Source: Cornus controversa
Taxonomy: Eukaryota > Streptophyta > Magnoliopsida > Cornales > Cornaceae
Reading direction: 5' to 3'
DNA: 64,000 bases
Assembly: GCA_026545225.1 (NCBI GenBank)
Contig: CM048852.1
Coordinates: forward strand, 17,712,146-17,776,145
The position numbers and the translations under genes are program-made. Positions 10,054 to 22,790 of the stretch are shown in pieces. The notes under the pieces were generated by a model. The model worked only from the letters and a program-made list of their open reading frames with translations, made no database searches and was not told where the DNA came from. The stretch's first letter is position 1. Every line of letters starts with the position of its first letter.

Positions 10054-12490
10054 TGTAATATCCTGAAATTTTGACGTGATTTATTTTAATTTAAATGCCC
10101 TATATTTTTATTATTTTATGTGAGTTGCTTTGTTGATTGTGTATTGTTGGTTTTAAATTTATGTGAGTGCTTTAAATGCTTTATATATTTTATTATTTTA
10201 TGTGAATTGCTTGGTTGATTGTATATTGTTTGATTTAAATTTATTTGAGTGCTTTAAATTGTTAGGGAGTTTATTTTTATTTTTATTTTATTTTGAGTTG
10301 GACTGGATCTTTGGATTTCATTTTATTTTAATGTTGGATTGGGCAAGGGTGAAATTGTTTAGAGTTGGGCTGGAGTGGCTGGCCAGGGGTATACTTATTT
10401 TGATGGGGTAGGCTTTATGTTTATAATATTTTTATATTTTATTATTTTTGGAGTTTATTTAGTTTTCTAAAAAAATAATAATAATAAGTAAAAGAAAATA
10501 GAAGACCGGATTAGGATTTTCGCCCTTAGTTTACGCACAGAAATCAGAGTGTAGATGAAAGAAAGGAGGGAGAGAAGGAGCGATTGTGTGGACGGGTTTT
10601 GAATCATCAAAGAGGCAAGTTCGACTCTTCTCTTCCCATTTGAATCTGTATACATAGACTAAATCATGCAATGTGTAAATTGTTTGTTGCTTTATTTTTT
10701 TTTAATCTTTCATTTTGGTATAAATTGATTTTATAAATCTGATTTTTCTCGTGGATCATGATGTTTGTGCAATTAAATTGGCAATTGAGGATTGGTGTTG
10801 ATTATTTACTTACACACATATAGATACATGCATACATTTATATGATGAATATGTTGATATGTTAAGTTTAAATCCGTGGCTGTTTAATGTAGCAATTTGT
10901 GATTTGTTGAGTTGTTCTTGCTGGGATAACTTACCCTTGAGTATTCGGGAATGGATCATGTAGGGATTTGAATTTAATTTTGAAAATTTGTTGAAGAACC
11001 CTAGAAGTTGTGATTTGGGGGGGTTTTGTTTCGGGGCATTTTTTATGGGACTTTTGGTGTCAATAGATAGCTTACGACGAGAGGAGAAGATCGGTATAAA
11101 ATTTGGGTCGAACAAAGGCCGGGAAGAGGCTACCTGTGCGCGTGAACAGCGCTGGGGCTGAGGGAAGGAAGAAAGCTAGGCAGCCTTCCCCCACGCGCCC
11201 CGCTGGAGTGTGCCGGTTTCGGGGAAGGTGCAGATGGGCCCCACTCATGAGGGCCCACCTCTAGGCCCAGTTTGGGCCCATTCTAAATTAGTTTATTATT
11301 ATTTTTATTTTTTGAAATTTCTGGAAAATCTTGAAATTTCGAAAAATTATTTTTTAAAAATTTCAGAAAATTCCCAAAATTTTCTTTTAGATTCCTGGGG
11401 GTCAAATAAGGTTGGGTTTTAAATTTCAAGTCGAAATGAACTTCCCTTGTGGTTAAATTGATATTTAAAGTATGTCTCAAAATTGAGTTTTCATCTTCTT
11501 TTATTTGAAAAATATTTTAAAATTTTTAGAAAATTCCCAAATTTTTAATTTAGTATCTTGGGGGTTAAATAAGCTTGGGTTTTAAATTTCATGTGGAAAT
11601 GAGCTTCCCTCATGATTTAATTGATTTTAAAAGTATGTCTCAAAATGGGGTTTTTATCTTATAAGGATTGCCAATACCTATTAAGGTATCTAAATTTAAA
11701 GGAGACATGTAAGGATTGCCAGGGGCATGTTAGGATTGCCAATACCTTTTAAGGTATCTAAATTTAAAGGAGTCATGTAAGGATTGCCATGAGCATATCA
11801 GGATTGCTAATACCTATTAAGGTATCCAAGGATAAAAATGGTGGTATGTCAGGATTGCTTAAATTCAATTAAATACATGCTTCTGTTTCTTTGTTTTGAA
11901 CTTAAATGTGTTCATTGTTGTATGCTAAGGGTTTGTTGGGTGATTGAAAAAGATGATATGTATTTTGAAAACATGAACTGAATAAGGAGTGACTTATATG
12001 TTTATACCTTTAATTTTTCTTATGTCCCTCATACGGAGGGTATGTATACCGGTTCTTTGATTGAGATGTAGTAAATAGGACTTGCTCGTGGATTTATTCC
12101 ACATTTGTTGATATTTCAGGTCCCAAGCTGGTTTCACCGTGAGGATAGAGTATTGGGTTTTGGTTGTAGTAGACATCTTCTTCCGGTTCAAACTATGAAC
12201 TCTTTTGAGACTTTGGTTATTGTTTATTTTTAATTTAGAGTTAAAACTCTTGTTCTTTCTAGTTAAGGGGTCATTGGGTTACGGGACTTCCAAATTGTAT
12301 TACCAGACATGTACTTTATTTATTTAACGTTTTATATTAATTCAGATGGACTTTCTATTCCACTTTTAAAATTTATTTTTCCTTCTATCTTTTGTACTCT
12401 ATGCTTGTTGTTATCAGTTGTAGATATCTCTCAGACTTTTGTGTATGAGACTGGCCACCTCATGCGCGAAATTTGTTAGGGGGTATTTCA
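10054..12490 (+). mobile_element. Family-A Ty3/gypsy long LTR (older copy)
   Basis: Begins TGTAATATCCTGAAA and ends GGGGGTATTTCA, matching the start and end of the LTRs of the complete element at 42071-52014. It is followed by GTTGGTATTAGAG, a decayed initiator-tRNA primer-binding site. Length is 2437 bp against 3285 in the young copy, so it has internal deletions. Subrepeats with TAAGGATTGCC and CCTATTAAGGTATC lie at 11690-11860. The 3' LTR of this copy is not seen because other elements interrupt the internal region. Confidence 0.85.
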
Positions 12491-12651
12491 GTTGGTATTA
12501 GAGTATTCCAGGTTCAAGTGTCCTTGGTCTTAAGGGTTCATCGTAGGATATCTTCCGCGTTGCGTATTCAGATAAATAGATTCTAAATATAGAGTTCATC
12601 GTATTCTAATCTATTATCGTGGTATTGATGTCTTTTCTGTTTCCTCTCCAG

Positions 12652-13290
12652 ATGCCACCCCATAGAAGGAGAAATGTGAACGATATTCTGGGTCAGGATC
12701 ATGCTCAGGGTGGAGATGCAGAGATTCCTCCCGACTTGGTAGCCATTATCGCTCAGGCTGTAGTTAACGAAGTGGCAACTGCTCTTCAAAATCAGCAGCC
12801 ACAGCAGGTGGCACAGGTTCCATTACCTATGGAACAACTCAACACTTGGGAGAGGGTACGAAATTCCTTTACAAAAGGGAATCCGCTGGAGTTTTCAGGG
12901 TCTATGGAGGTGACCGAGGCGTATCAATGGAGGAAGGACATTGAGCGCCATCTTCGCATGATTACGTGCACTGAGGTACAGAAACAGATGCTAGCTACCT
13001 TTAAGCTAGTGGGGGATGTATTGCAGTGGTGGGAGTCGGTGACTACACCGGAACAGCGGACCACGTTCACCTATGCAGATTTTTAGGTTCGCTTTGATGC
13101 TAAGTATTTCCCATATGTAGTGAAGGCAGCCAAAAAGAAGGAATTTCTCAAGTTACAGCAGGGAGATAGAACTATTGCAGCATATGAACAGGAATTCACT
13201 AATCTATCGTTGTTTGCACTTGAGGAGGTGGACACTGAAGAAAAGAAGCTGCGATGTTTTCTGAATGAGTTAATTTAGCCTATTAGACAG
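12652..13290 (+). pseudogene. gypsy gag fragment (family A)
   Basis: The ATG at 12652 (MPPHRRRNVNDILGQ) opens a gag-like frame with the plant gypsy pattern GNPLEFSGS ... AYQWRKDIERHL ... VLQWWESV. A TAG at 13084-13086 interrupts it. Reading resumes in the same frame (FDAKYFPYVVKAAKKKEFLK ... LALEEVDTEEKKLRCFLNEL), stops again near 13276 and is then cut off by the next element. It packages retrotransposon RNA when intact; this copy is dead. Same family as the gag remnant at 45508. Confidence 0.85.
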
Positions 13291-13409
13291 GTCCTTTTCT
13301 TTCACACAATACATATACTAGCCCCTCATGTTATACATATTACAAGGTACATCAAATTTGCATAGAAGAGACTCAAGGGATGGATAAAAGCATCAAATCC
13401 CACCCCTCT
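13291..13409 (-). mobile_element. Family-B LTR fragment, left of nested insertion
   Basis: Resembles the corresponding part of the minus-oriented LTR at 20600-21605 (ATACATAT..., GGAGA..., ATCAAATCCCACCC). It continues after the nested solo LTR at 17317. The left boundary is approximate. Confidence 0.5.
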
Positions 13410-16400
13410 TGTCACGCCCCGAAATCCGGACCGCCGGGACTTCCCCGGACCGACCCGAACCCCGAGTCGCGAACCTGTTTACTTAACCTCACACTATAAC
13501 CACCACCTGATCATCCAATCTCAATTTTCAATTATTTTTACGAAAATCGGGCATGACCCATTCTAAATAATCAGCTCCTGGCATGTTACACCTGCTTTAC
13601 AATTCCTATGGACACTTCTGGGCACGTGTCCCCCCATCATTTATATCTAACAATAAAAATGGACACTTCTGGGCACGTGTCCCCCAGCATTTCTACAACA
13701 TGCATAACATAATCAAAAATACATTCCTCAGTCCTCGAATATCCGTATTAAATACATACATCACATGAATAAAATACAACTGAAAGAGCTGAATCAACAC
13801 AATCACTCCATTCATCTAATCCAATGAGAAACATCAATCTAATGTCCTAGTTAAATATTAAATTCTAAAGAATTTAACTACTACCTCTGCAACCGGTACT
13901 ATGAGTCCCCTAATTGACTCCGTAATCAGCAACACCTGCAAAACCTGAGAGGGGGTGAGCTCAAAGGCCCAACAAGGTATGAAGAACCATACTATCATCG
14001 CAGCAGCAGGTCGATCCTCACATATTCTCAAAAATATACATGCACTTAAATATATCACCATATTTAAAGTCATGCCCCTCCTAGCATACATGAACCGACA
14101 ATGCACATGACAGTTCTAACACTTATGAACATTTAAATCTACTACGCATGTTCAAAAGTAATACACATCCAACGTTATTATGTATAGAAAACATATATGA
14201 ACAGAAGCATTTACATGAACAATGTAAATCAAATACCACATCACCTACTCAACAAGATCCAAAGAGTCATGCATAAATGCACGTTAAATCGCTACATGTC
14301 TACATGATATGTATACATGCTTTTTACCCATAAACAATCACGTTTTTCAAATCATGCGTGATGCTTTCCACCTCAATGCATATACATAGATATATATGTA
14401 TATATACATATATATATATCAACTTGACAGTCACATTTCATATATATAACTCACGCTACAAATTTCCAGAAATCAATTCAACTGAGGACTTCGCTTGTCA
14501 CAAACCATAGCAAGGGTCGCTTTGGGACCACATACTCTGCTCACGCTTTTCGGGCTACTAACCCGACGGAAGCGACACCCGCTTGGCCAAGTTTTGGGTC
14601 TTGCACCCTAGAGTTCAATACCCTATTAATTCTCACACATGCCCCAAAAACCTCGCTTTTCACATAGTGCACATAATCACATCAATGCACTTATCCACAC
14701 CATACAATGCATTTTTGTCAAATCAATGCATTTTCTTTTCCCCTCAAGATTGTCACAGTGTCATCACACTCATATCATGGAAACTATCATGCTTATGCAT
14801 TTTTCAAGAAAGTCATGTCTTTCATGCATAAATCTATAAACATCACATTTTCACGTTTTTCACCAATGAACACACTTTTCACAGAAATCATTCATAGTCA
14901 TATTTGCACATACACAACATATATATATATGTCACATCCTGCATATAATCACATATATATGTATATTAGCATAAATATAATCATGCTTTCATTCCAATCA
15001 TGTATTTATTACGAGCAACCAACATGCATTCTTACAGCCATATGCAATCACGCAAATATAAATGTATATATATCATGTCACCCGTATAGGTAGTGAAAAC
15101 ATACATAACACTTCACATACTTCATGCTTTTCCGATGTCCTTTTGTGCCATAATCAATTTAGCATGCATTTCTGCTACTGCACCACATATATAATCACGT
15201 ATATACTTACATATATTCAACTCATGTATAAGAATCATATATGCATCCAAGGCAACATCTAGCTAAATATACATATATAATTTAGCATACTTTACATAGC
15301 TCAATCCCTAAATATGCATATAACAATGCAAATCAACATTCGAATTTATCAATACTCTTACTCTCCAAGCCCACACATATATATATACCCACATGTATTT
15401 TTCCTCACATCCCACGTATATATATAAATATATACACCTTTATATATATATATATGCACATATATATATGCAAATGCCACATATGACTAAATTAAGCACA
15501 TATGTAAAATTAATCAACATAATTAAAATATACATAGAGATAGAGGCAAGAATCAACTTGCCTTAAGTCCCGCTCTTACTAAGCCCGTGCCTGCCAAGCG
15601 GCCTATTTCCATGCTCGGTCCAGTCCTGTGTCGAAGTCCACACAAACAATCCCATAAACCACTTCATCTCCTTTCATTTCCATGCTTGGTCCAACCCAAA
15701 TAAAGTGAACCAACACAATTTGGAACCATCTTCAACCATTATCATTTACCATCGGACCCCCACAACCACAACCTTCAAGCTGGTTAACATCGGATCACCA
15801 CAATCCAAACCAATGGAATCCACAAATCAGCCACCACAAGCTCTACAAATCCAAGATAAAATAGCCTATAACCGAGCCATCATCTTGCTGCCAAACAGAG
15901 TCCAAACATCAATTGCCGAGTCCACTCACAATTTAACCCAATCAACTCAAGACTCAACTCCAGCCCACTGTCCATGCCGACACCACAAGGTCACTATTTC
16001 TACTGCCAAACAGTCCACAAACCAGCCATGAAAAACCCAGCCGATAACCCAACAGCCCAAACATTCTGTCACCAGCACAGCCTCCTCCTTAGCCTCAAAC
16101 AATAGAAACCAAACACCGTTGATCAGCCACAACCGAACCCGTTGCCTCCATAGACCACCATGACTCTCACCCTCAAACTCAACCAAGAAAAGTCACCCAA
16201 ATCCAACCGTAGTGAACCCACAACTCAGCCACCCCTCAGCTGAAACTAAACACTATAAACCACCAGCCAACGCCACCTGTTATGGCCAACCAAACAAACC
16301 CAAAAAATTTGGACCAAACACAGCCCCAATCAAGCCGTGCGCACCCTCGTCGGGCCATCCGAAGCCAACCCAAACACGACCCAACCACAGCCGTGAGACG

Positions 16401-17316
16401 CCCAGTCGAACCGTGCCTCGCCGGCCACCCCGCAGCACTCCCGGCACCAACTTCACCGAAAATAACTAGGGAGAACCCCCCTTGGAACAACCCATCAGTC
16501 GTGAAGGACCAACAATCGAACTGTCACAACTGAGCCAAGCCGAAACCACCACCTCCGTCTCCCTCACCCCAGCCGTGACCGTTGGCCACCATGACTGCCC
16601 GACAGCCAGCCGAGAACCGCCGCCGGCACCATCGCCGTTCGGATCCTCCACCGAACCAGCGAACCCATCGGCGACCGAACCCAGTCCGTGGAACCACCTT
16701 GAGCCATTGCCGTCGCCTTCAGCCGCCACTCCAGCCGCTGCCGAAGCACCGCCCTCACTGTCGTGAGCACCACCAGCTGAAGCCCCTCTTTCCTCTCGGT
16801 TCTCTCTCTCCCGATCTCACTCTTCTCTCTCGGTTTCCCCTTCTCTTTTTCCTTTTCTTCTTTTCCTTTTCTTTTCTTCTCTTTTCTTTTTCTTTTCTTC
16901 TCTTTTCTTTTTTAGCGGGTTCATTCTCCTCCTTTCATTTCTTATCCTCTTTTCTTGCTTTATTATACACCACATATACACATATACTTGTAATCGTACA
17001 TGTGCACCCACATTTTTTCATAATTGTATATGAGCCCATACATATACACAATTTTATGTGTATATATAATAATGTAAGTACTTAATAGATATATTTATAA
17101 TTTAATATAAATATTTCCCATATATATATATACATATATATATATACACGCATCCTCCGGCATTACTAAATTCCACGTAGAAAATCTTCTCCATCACTTT
17201 ATAGATATATAATTCCATGTATATAGATCCACATTGTTCCGAATTTAACTTATTCGAAAAAAATAAATTTGGTCAAAATTCACCCAGAACCGGTCAAAAT
17301 TATTCCGGTCCTTACA
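13410..17316 (-). mobile_element. Solo LTR, family C, 3.9 kb, TSD CCTCT
   Basis: Sequence from TGTCACGCCCCG to GGTCCTTACA, flanked on both sides by CCTCT (13405-13409 and 17317-17321), the 5-bp duplication expected for LTR integration. The minus orientation is inferred because TTTCGGGGCGTGACA is a common 3' end of plant gypsy LTRs. No internal genes. The proline-rich open frames at 15.7-16.8 kb are base-composition effects. Many ATATGTATAT-type stretches occur at 14.3-15.5 kb, and there is a long CT-rich tract at 16795-16915. It could also be a non-autonomous element without recognisable LTR boundaries. Confidence 0.8.
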
Positions 17317-18010
17317 CCTCTCACCACTCTCATTCATGCAATGCACAACCTACATCTCACCATTTCACCTGAAATCTTAGAATTGACAACTAAGAGAGAA
17401 GTAGAACCCCTATCTCGAATTTGAAGGCTATCCAAGCATTTTCCAAAATTTCCAGCGATGTCTATCTTCCTGAAATCCAAGATTGGTTGATCCAAAATGA
17501 AGCCCTTGCTGAGCTCTACGCACTTTCCTTCTTCAGCGAATCCAGAATCATGCCTAAAGGCCTCCAAAATGTAAAGAGAAGGTGTAGGGATGAAGATGGG
17601 AGAGATTAGAGAGAGAAAGTGGCATGAGAAATGGGCTGGAAGTCTCAACCACTGATATTTAAAATATCTAGGGCACGTAAATGACTAAAATGCCCCCAGG
17701 CCACTTAACGTACCCTCCCGATCTCCGTTTTTAATTTTGAAAGTTCCTACGGACTCAAAATCACTTTCTTAACTCCATAAATATTTCATCAAAGAGAAAA
17801 TCCAAAATAATTATTTTTTTGGATTTCCCGAGCCCCGGACCACGTCCCGGGCCCCCATTTGACCAAAAAATCAAACTCCTCCAAACTTTTCAAAAAGCTT
17901 CATAACATGTTTCCCACTCACAAAACATCAATAGCATAATTTAAAATGTATTTATGGTGAAAAATGATGAAAAATTGATAAACCGGTCAAATTTGATTCT
18001 TGTCTTTACA
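17317..18010 (-). mobile_element. Family-B LTR fragment, right of nested insertion
   Basis: Shares with 20970-21605 the blocks GAAGCCCTTG, ATATCTAGGGC, CACTTAA(C/T)GTACCCTCCCGA and CCGGTCAAA, ending TTTACA at 18010 (minus-strand LTR start TGTAAAG). Together with 13291-13409 it is one minus-oriented LTR split by the family-C solo LTR. Confidence 0.7.
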
Positions 18011-18015
18011 CACAT

Positions 18016-19612
18016 GGTAGTTCGGCAAATATAGCCATACAGGAGTGGAAGATGATGGAGGATATCTCAGAAATGGAATTAAATTTCAGTGAGGATGATG
18101 GAACGATGACTCTTTTTACTCTTGTCGCTAAACCAAATCTTGTGAGTAGAGTGATTGAAGAGTAAAAGAAGGATGGTGAGATTGAGATTATTCGCACTCG
18201 GATTTTGGGTGGCGAGGTGGTGGATGGATGGATGATTCATTTAGATGAGAGTTTAAAATTCAAAGGGAAGATGTTTGTTCTCTTAGCTTGTAGGGACAAG
18301 GTTTTGAAGGAGTTTCACAGTTCGAGGCTAACAGTACATCCGGGTGGTACCAAGATGTACCATAACCTATGCAGACCGTATTGGTGAAAAGGTATGAAGA
18401 ATGATATAACTCAGTTCATAGCGAGGTGCCTCACTTGCCAACAAGTGAAAGTCAAGCATCAGAGGCCAGCGGGGTTATTACAACTATTGCATGTGGCAAT
18501 GTGGAAGTGGGAACATGTCACTATAGATTTTGCGACGAGGCTTCCAAGGTCGAGGAAGAGTCACGATGCAGTGTGGGTAGTTGTCGACAGATTGACTAAG
18601 GTGGCTCATTTTTTTCCTATCCGAGTGACCGATGATGTGGACACTCTCAGTAGATTGTATATTGAGCAGATCCTTAGACTTCATGGCGTGCCAATTTCTA
18701 TTGTTGCAGATAGAAACCCATGATTTATATCTCAATTTTGGCAGAGTTTTCAAACAGCGCTTGATATAGATCTCCACTTTAGTACAGTTTTTCATCCTCA
18801 GATAGATGGTCAGTCCGAGCGTACAACACAGATCTTGGAGGATATGCTATGGGCATTTGTACTTCATCTTCAAGGTAGTTGGTAGGATCACCTTCCATTG
18901 GTAGAGTTTGCATACAATAATAGGTATTAAGCTAACATTGAGATGACTCCATTCGAGTCTTTGTATGGTAGGCCGTGTAGGTCACCTGTTTGTTAGACCG
19001 AGGTCAGAGAGACAGTTTTCTTAGGGCCAAATTTAGTTCAAGAGATTACGGAGAAGATCAAGATAATAAGGTAATGATTGCTTACGGTTCAGAGTCATCA
19101 AAAAAGCAATGCTAATAGGAGATGGTGACCTTTGGCATTTGAGGTGGGAGACCATATTTTTCTAAAGGTCTCACCGCGGAGGGGTTTGATGAGATTCAGT
19201 CGTAGTGGCAAGCTAGCTCCATAATTATCAGACCATTTGAGATTTTGGATCGGGCTGGAGAGGTTGCTTATCCCTTGGCATTACCACCGCAAATGTGAAG
19301 TGTGCACAACACTTTCCATATATCTATGGTGAGAAAGTATGAACCAAATCCTTCACATGTGCTTGATTAGATAGACTTTGAGGTAGAGGAGGACGTGTTG
19401 TATGAGGAGAGACCAATTCTGGTTTTGGATACTAGAGAGCAAGTGCTTCAAGACAAAACCATTCCCTTGGTTAAAGTGCTTTGGAGGTATCACAGAGTAG
19501 AGGAGGCTGCGTGGGAGTGGAAAGAAGAAGTCCGCTCAAAGTACCCCGAGTTTTTCACCACTTGAGGTACGTTTCTAATTTCGATGATGAAATTCCTTAA
19601 AGGTTGGGAGGT
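18016..19612 (+). pseudogene. gypsy integrase/chromodomain remnant (segmental copy 1)
   Basis: Contains in order an RNase H tail, the integrase zinc-binding region (HPGGTKMYHNLCRPYW; ITQFIARCLTCQQVK), the core (WEHVTIDFATRLP ... VVDRLTKVAHFF ... GVPISIV) and a chromodomain-like tail (VLWRYHRVEEAAWEWKEEVR) before a purine-rich tract and the LTR at 19613. Stops include TGA at 18385-18387 after RPYW and TGA after ADRNP near 18720, plus later ones. Several stops are shared with 55.4-56.9 kb, so decay began before the segmental duplication. No protease or RT is present. Confidence 0.88.
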
Positions 19613-20598
19613 TGTAGTGACTGAGTCCAATTTTGACCGGTTTCCATTTTAAGCATCATTTTTACCATAATTACATTTTAAATGATGTTTAGCATGTTTT
19701 AACTGTGGAAAACATGTTTGGGGATCTGCATTAAGGTTTTGAAAGGTTTTGAGAACATTTGAGTAAGTTTGACTTTTTGGGTCAATGAGGCCCCAGGACA
19801 CGGTCTGGTGGGCCCGGTAATTCGGAAGATTTCTATAAAATATGATTTTTGGTTATGGATCAAATGGATTGTTTAAAGAATTAAGGAAGTGATTTGGAAG
19901 GCATAGTCGCTTTTGAAATCAAAAATGGAGGTCGGGAGGGTACGTTAAGTGACTCGGGAGTGTTTCGGTCATTTCGCACCCCAAGGAGATATAAATATCT
20001 AGGAGGGGCTGAGATATTTAATTTGAAAACTATCTTTCTCTCTCAAACTCTCCCTTCTTTCTACATTTCTGAAGGCTTAGGCTTTGATTTGGAAAACGCC
20101 GAAGGCAAAGGGTTTGCTTTACTCGGCAAGGGCTTTGATTTGAACCGAACAAAGTCTACTTTCAGTAAGGTTAAAGGGGCAAAATTTTTGAAGAATTAGC
20201 TTCCTAGCTTAGGATTTGAGGTAGGGGTGTGAAATTCCTCTTTATTTTAATTCTCTAGGTCACATACTTGTGACATGAAATCTTGTTTGGAGAATTTTGT
20301 GAAACATAATCTTATTGCATATATATGGAATGTCTAACATGTCTTAGTTGGAATTTATGTATTGCATATGTGTAATTATTGTGTATGAATGCAATATTGC
20401 GATTTTGGATTCATTTGTGGAGTTTTGTTAAATTTAATATCAAATGTTGGATTTATGTATGAAGAAATTTTTTTTGAAAATGCATTTGGTGAGAATTGTG
20501 AAAATTGTGAATTTGGTGCATTTATGTGATAACGTGCACTTATGTGAAAATGCATTTTTGGGGCATGTGTGAGAATTAAGAAGGGCCCGTAGCCCTAC
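19613..20598 (+). mobile_element. Family-B LTR, plus orientation, 3' truncated
   Basis: Starts TGTAGTGACTGAGTCC directly after the purine-rich tract of the pol remnant, as a 3' LTR should. It loses homology near AGGGCCCGTAGCCC at 20598, where the inverted LTR begins. Holds the empty site GGGCCCGGTAATTC (19811-19824) of a TRIM present in copy 2. Confidence 0.8.
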
Positions 20599-21605
20599 TC
20601 TGATATACACATATACATGCTTATAAAGTACATATTACACATAGCATATATCTTTCATGCTCTTCAATGCACATTCTTGCTATATTTAGGTTTAACATGC
20701 ATTACATCCTCACATACTTCTATAACCAACATATAAACACATATATGCTCACATTTATGGACATAATTCACATATGCATAGAATTTACAATATAGCTAGA
20801 TATGCTCTCATTTTCATACACATTATATGTATACATTCAACACATCATATACCACAATATGAACTTAACTAACATGTAGAAATCACAAGAAAGGAGAGAA
20901 GGCCACCATATCACAACCCTACCAATTCCCTAATACATGTTAACTCAACCAATACTTTTCTCAATTTATCAAAACCCTAGAATCGACAAATAAGAAGGAA
21001 GAAACACCCCTAACCCAAATTTGAAGACTTTCTAGCAAATTCTCAAGAATTTCTCCAAGTTCTACCTTGTCAAAATCCACGTTTGTTTAGTTCAAACTGA
21101 AGCCCTTGTTGTGTAGAACAAGTTGTTCTTAACCAGCACTTTCTAAATCCAAGCCTACAGCCTCTAAAATGAAGAAAGATGAAATGGGAGAGAAAAGAGA
21201 AAGCTGGGCGAGTGTGCAAATGGCTGGGATTCTCAGCCTTAGATATTTATAATATCTAGGGCTCAAAATGACCAAAACACCCCTGGGTCACTTAATGTAC
21301 CCTCCCGACCTCCGTTTTCGATTTCGAAAGCGACTACGACTCCGAAATCACTTCCTTAACTCTTTAAACATTTTATTTGGTTCAAAACCAAAAATAAATA
21401 TTTTTCAAAAAAATTTCGGATTCCCGGGCCCTACAGACCCAAAATTCTCAAATTTTTCCAAACACTCCCAAAACTTTCCAGAACCTCTAAATAAGTTCCC
21501 AAACATGTTTCCCACATTTAAAACATGTAAAACATCATTTATAATGGACTTATGATGAAAATGATGTATAAATAGAAAATCGGTCAAAATTGGACTCCCT
21601 CTACA
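20599..21605 (-). mobile_element. Family-B LTR, minus orientation, tail-to-tail with the previous
   Basis: On the minus strand it starts TGTAGAGGGAGTCCAATTTT at 21605 and matches the plus LTR in reverse. The 3' part is missing at the junction. The empty TRIM site CCAGCACTTTCTAAATCC lies at 21137-21154. Confidence 0.8.
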
Positions 21606-21669
21606 CGACACCTCCTATTTTTGTGTGTTAGCCTGACTAACTTATACATGGAAATTGGAGGGTGTCACA
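21606..21669. repeat. Short inverted repeat beside LTR
   Basis: GACACCTCC at the left and GGAGGGTGTC at the right flank about 45 bp. Probably the polypurine-tract end of the minus-oriented element. The same structure occurs at 60187-60250. Confidence 0.5.
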
Positions 21670-21866
21670 ATGAGAAACAAAACTCAATGGTCAAAGGAGA
21701 CATACAATCCTACCAAAGTCATTGGTCTTGTTAAAAAAAACCATCACAAGGAGAATAGGTTTTAGCTAGTCTTGGAATAGGACAATAAATCCAAGAAAAG
21801 ACTTATTTAGCTACTTTCTTAGCTTGCTGGTGATGCCAATTTATCTTACCCATTGCACCTGTTGGC

Positions 21867-22790
21867 ATGATTCATCTGGGGGTATTCAAGATCGCAAACA
21901 TGATGGCATATAGTGATAAATTTTGTCTTATTATTCCTATTCTAGCCGGTATTTACCAAGGTTTGAACGAAATTATTTCATCTCTTGAGCTTAGGAATGT
22001 GACGATGGTATTCCCTATCCACTATATGTATGGGTGGTTAGGTAAATCTTTTAAGACCCACTTTTACTCCTCAAATCTTCAACTCTCACCTTATATGGCG
22101 AAATATTCTAGGAAAAAATCAACAAAACACTTTGACGAGTCTAAGGCACAATCATTGATTAAATCATGTGAAATTGTCATTATACATCACTTAGCCATGG
22201 AAATCAACAAAGACCACTCTTGGTCATTGATGAGAAGATCACTATTTCAGATTTTGAGTAATTAATTTGCTAGCCTTTGTTTCGGCTATTTGGCCCTACG
22301 ATGAGAAGACATCTTTGTTATAGAACCTTACAGAGTTACAGTCCCCATAGATTTTGCAGACAATTTGAATTTCACTAAGATCTTCCTAGAATGTTGAAGA
22401 ATGATATACAAACTGGTAGTTTGGAAGATGTTTCAAAGTTTTGGCAATCATTCACTTGGTATGATACTCAATACTAATCCCAAAATTTACGAACCTCAAG
22501 TACTTTTCAATTATCAAATACTACATTGTTTGGTGGTCGAAGTTACGTGTAGACCCGTATGTTAGGAAGGCAAAAAAAAAAATTAGGCATCACAAGAGTC
22601 ATGCATCTCCCAATGGCAAACCAAACAAGTGCATGAGAAACATGATTGAGGAACATATATCTAACTCATTTATTAAGCGAACCTGGAAGCAACTTCTGAA
22701 TCCACTATTCTCAATAGTTGGAAACTTTCTTCAACTTGTATCTTTAGAGGTTAGAAGCTTTTCTTTAAAGGTGTAGTATTGTTCTTCTTC
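21867..22790 (+). pseudogene. Plant mobile domain (PMD) protein fragment, copy 1
   Basis: From 21867 the frame reads VFKIANMMAYSDKFCLIIPI ... IYQGLNEIISSLELR ... LSPYMAKYSRKKSTKHFDES ... SLIKSCEIVIIHHLAMEINK and stops at 22263-22265. Further matches to the same family occur in other frames downstream (KNDIQTGSLEDVSKFWQSFT near 22400, TTLFGGRSYV near 22530). This is the aminotransferase-like plant mobile domain, found in the MAIN/MAIL proteins and in many transposon-borne copies. The fragment has no start context, several frameshifts and stops, and no C-terminus. Probably carried by a transposon; dead. Confidence 0.7.

Noticed and set aside
16212-16773. Overlapping proline/serine-rich open frames on both strands
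   Set aside because: They lie inside the family-C solo LTR, have no domain and reflect its GC- and CC-rich composition.
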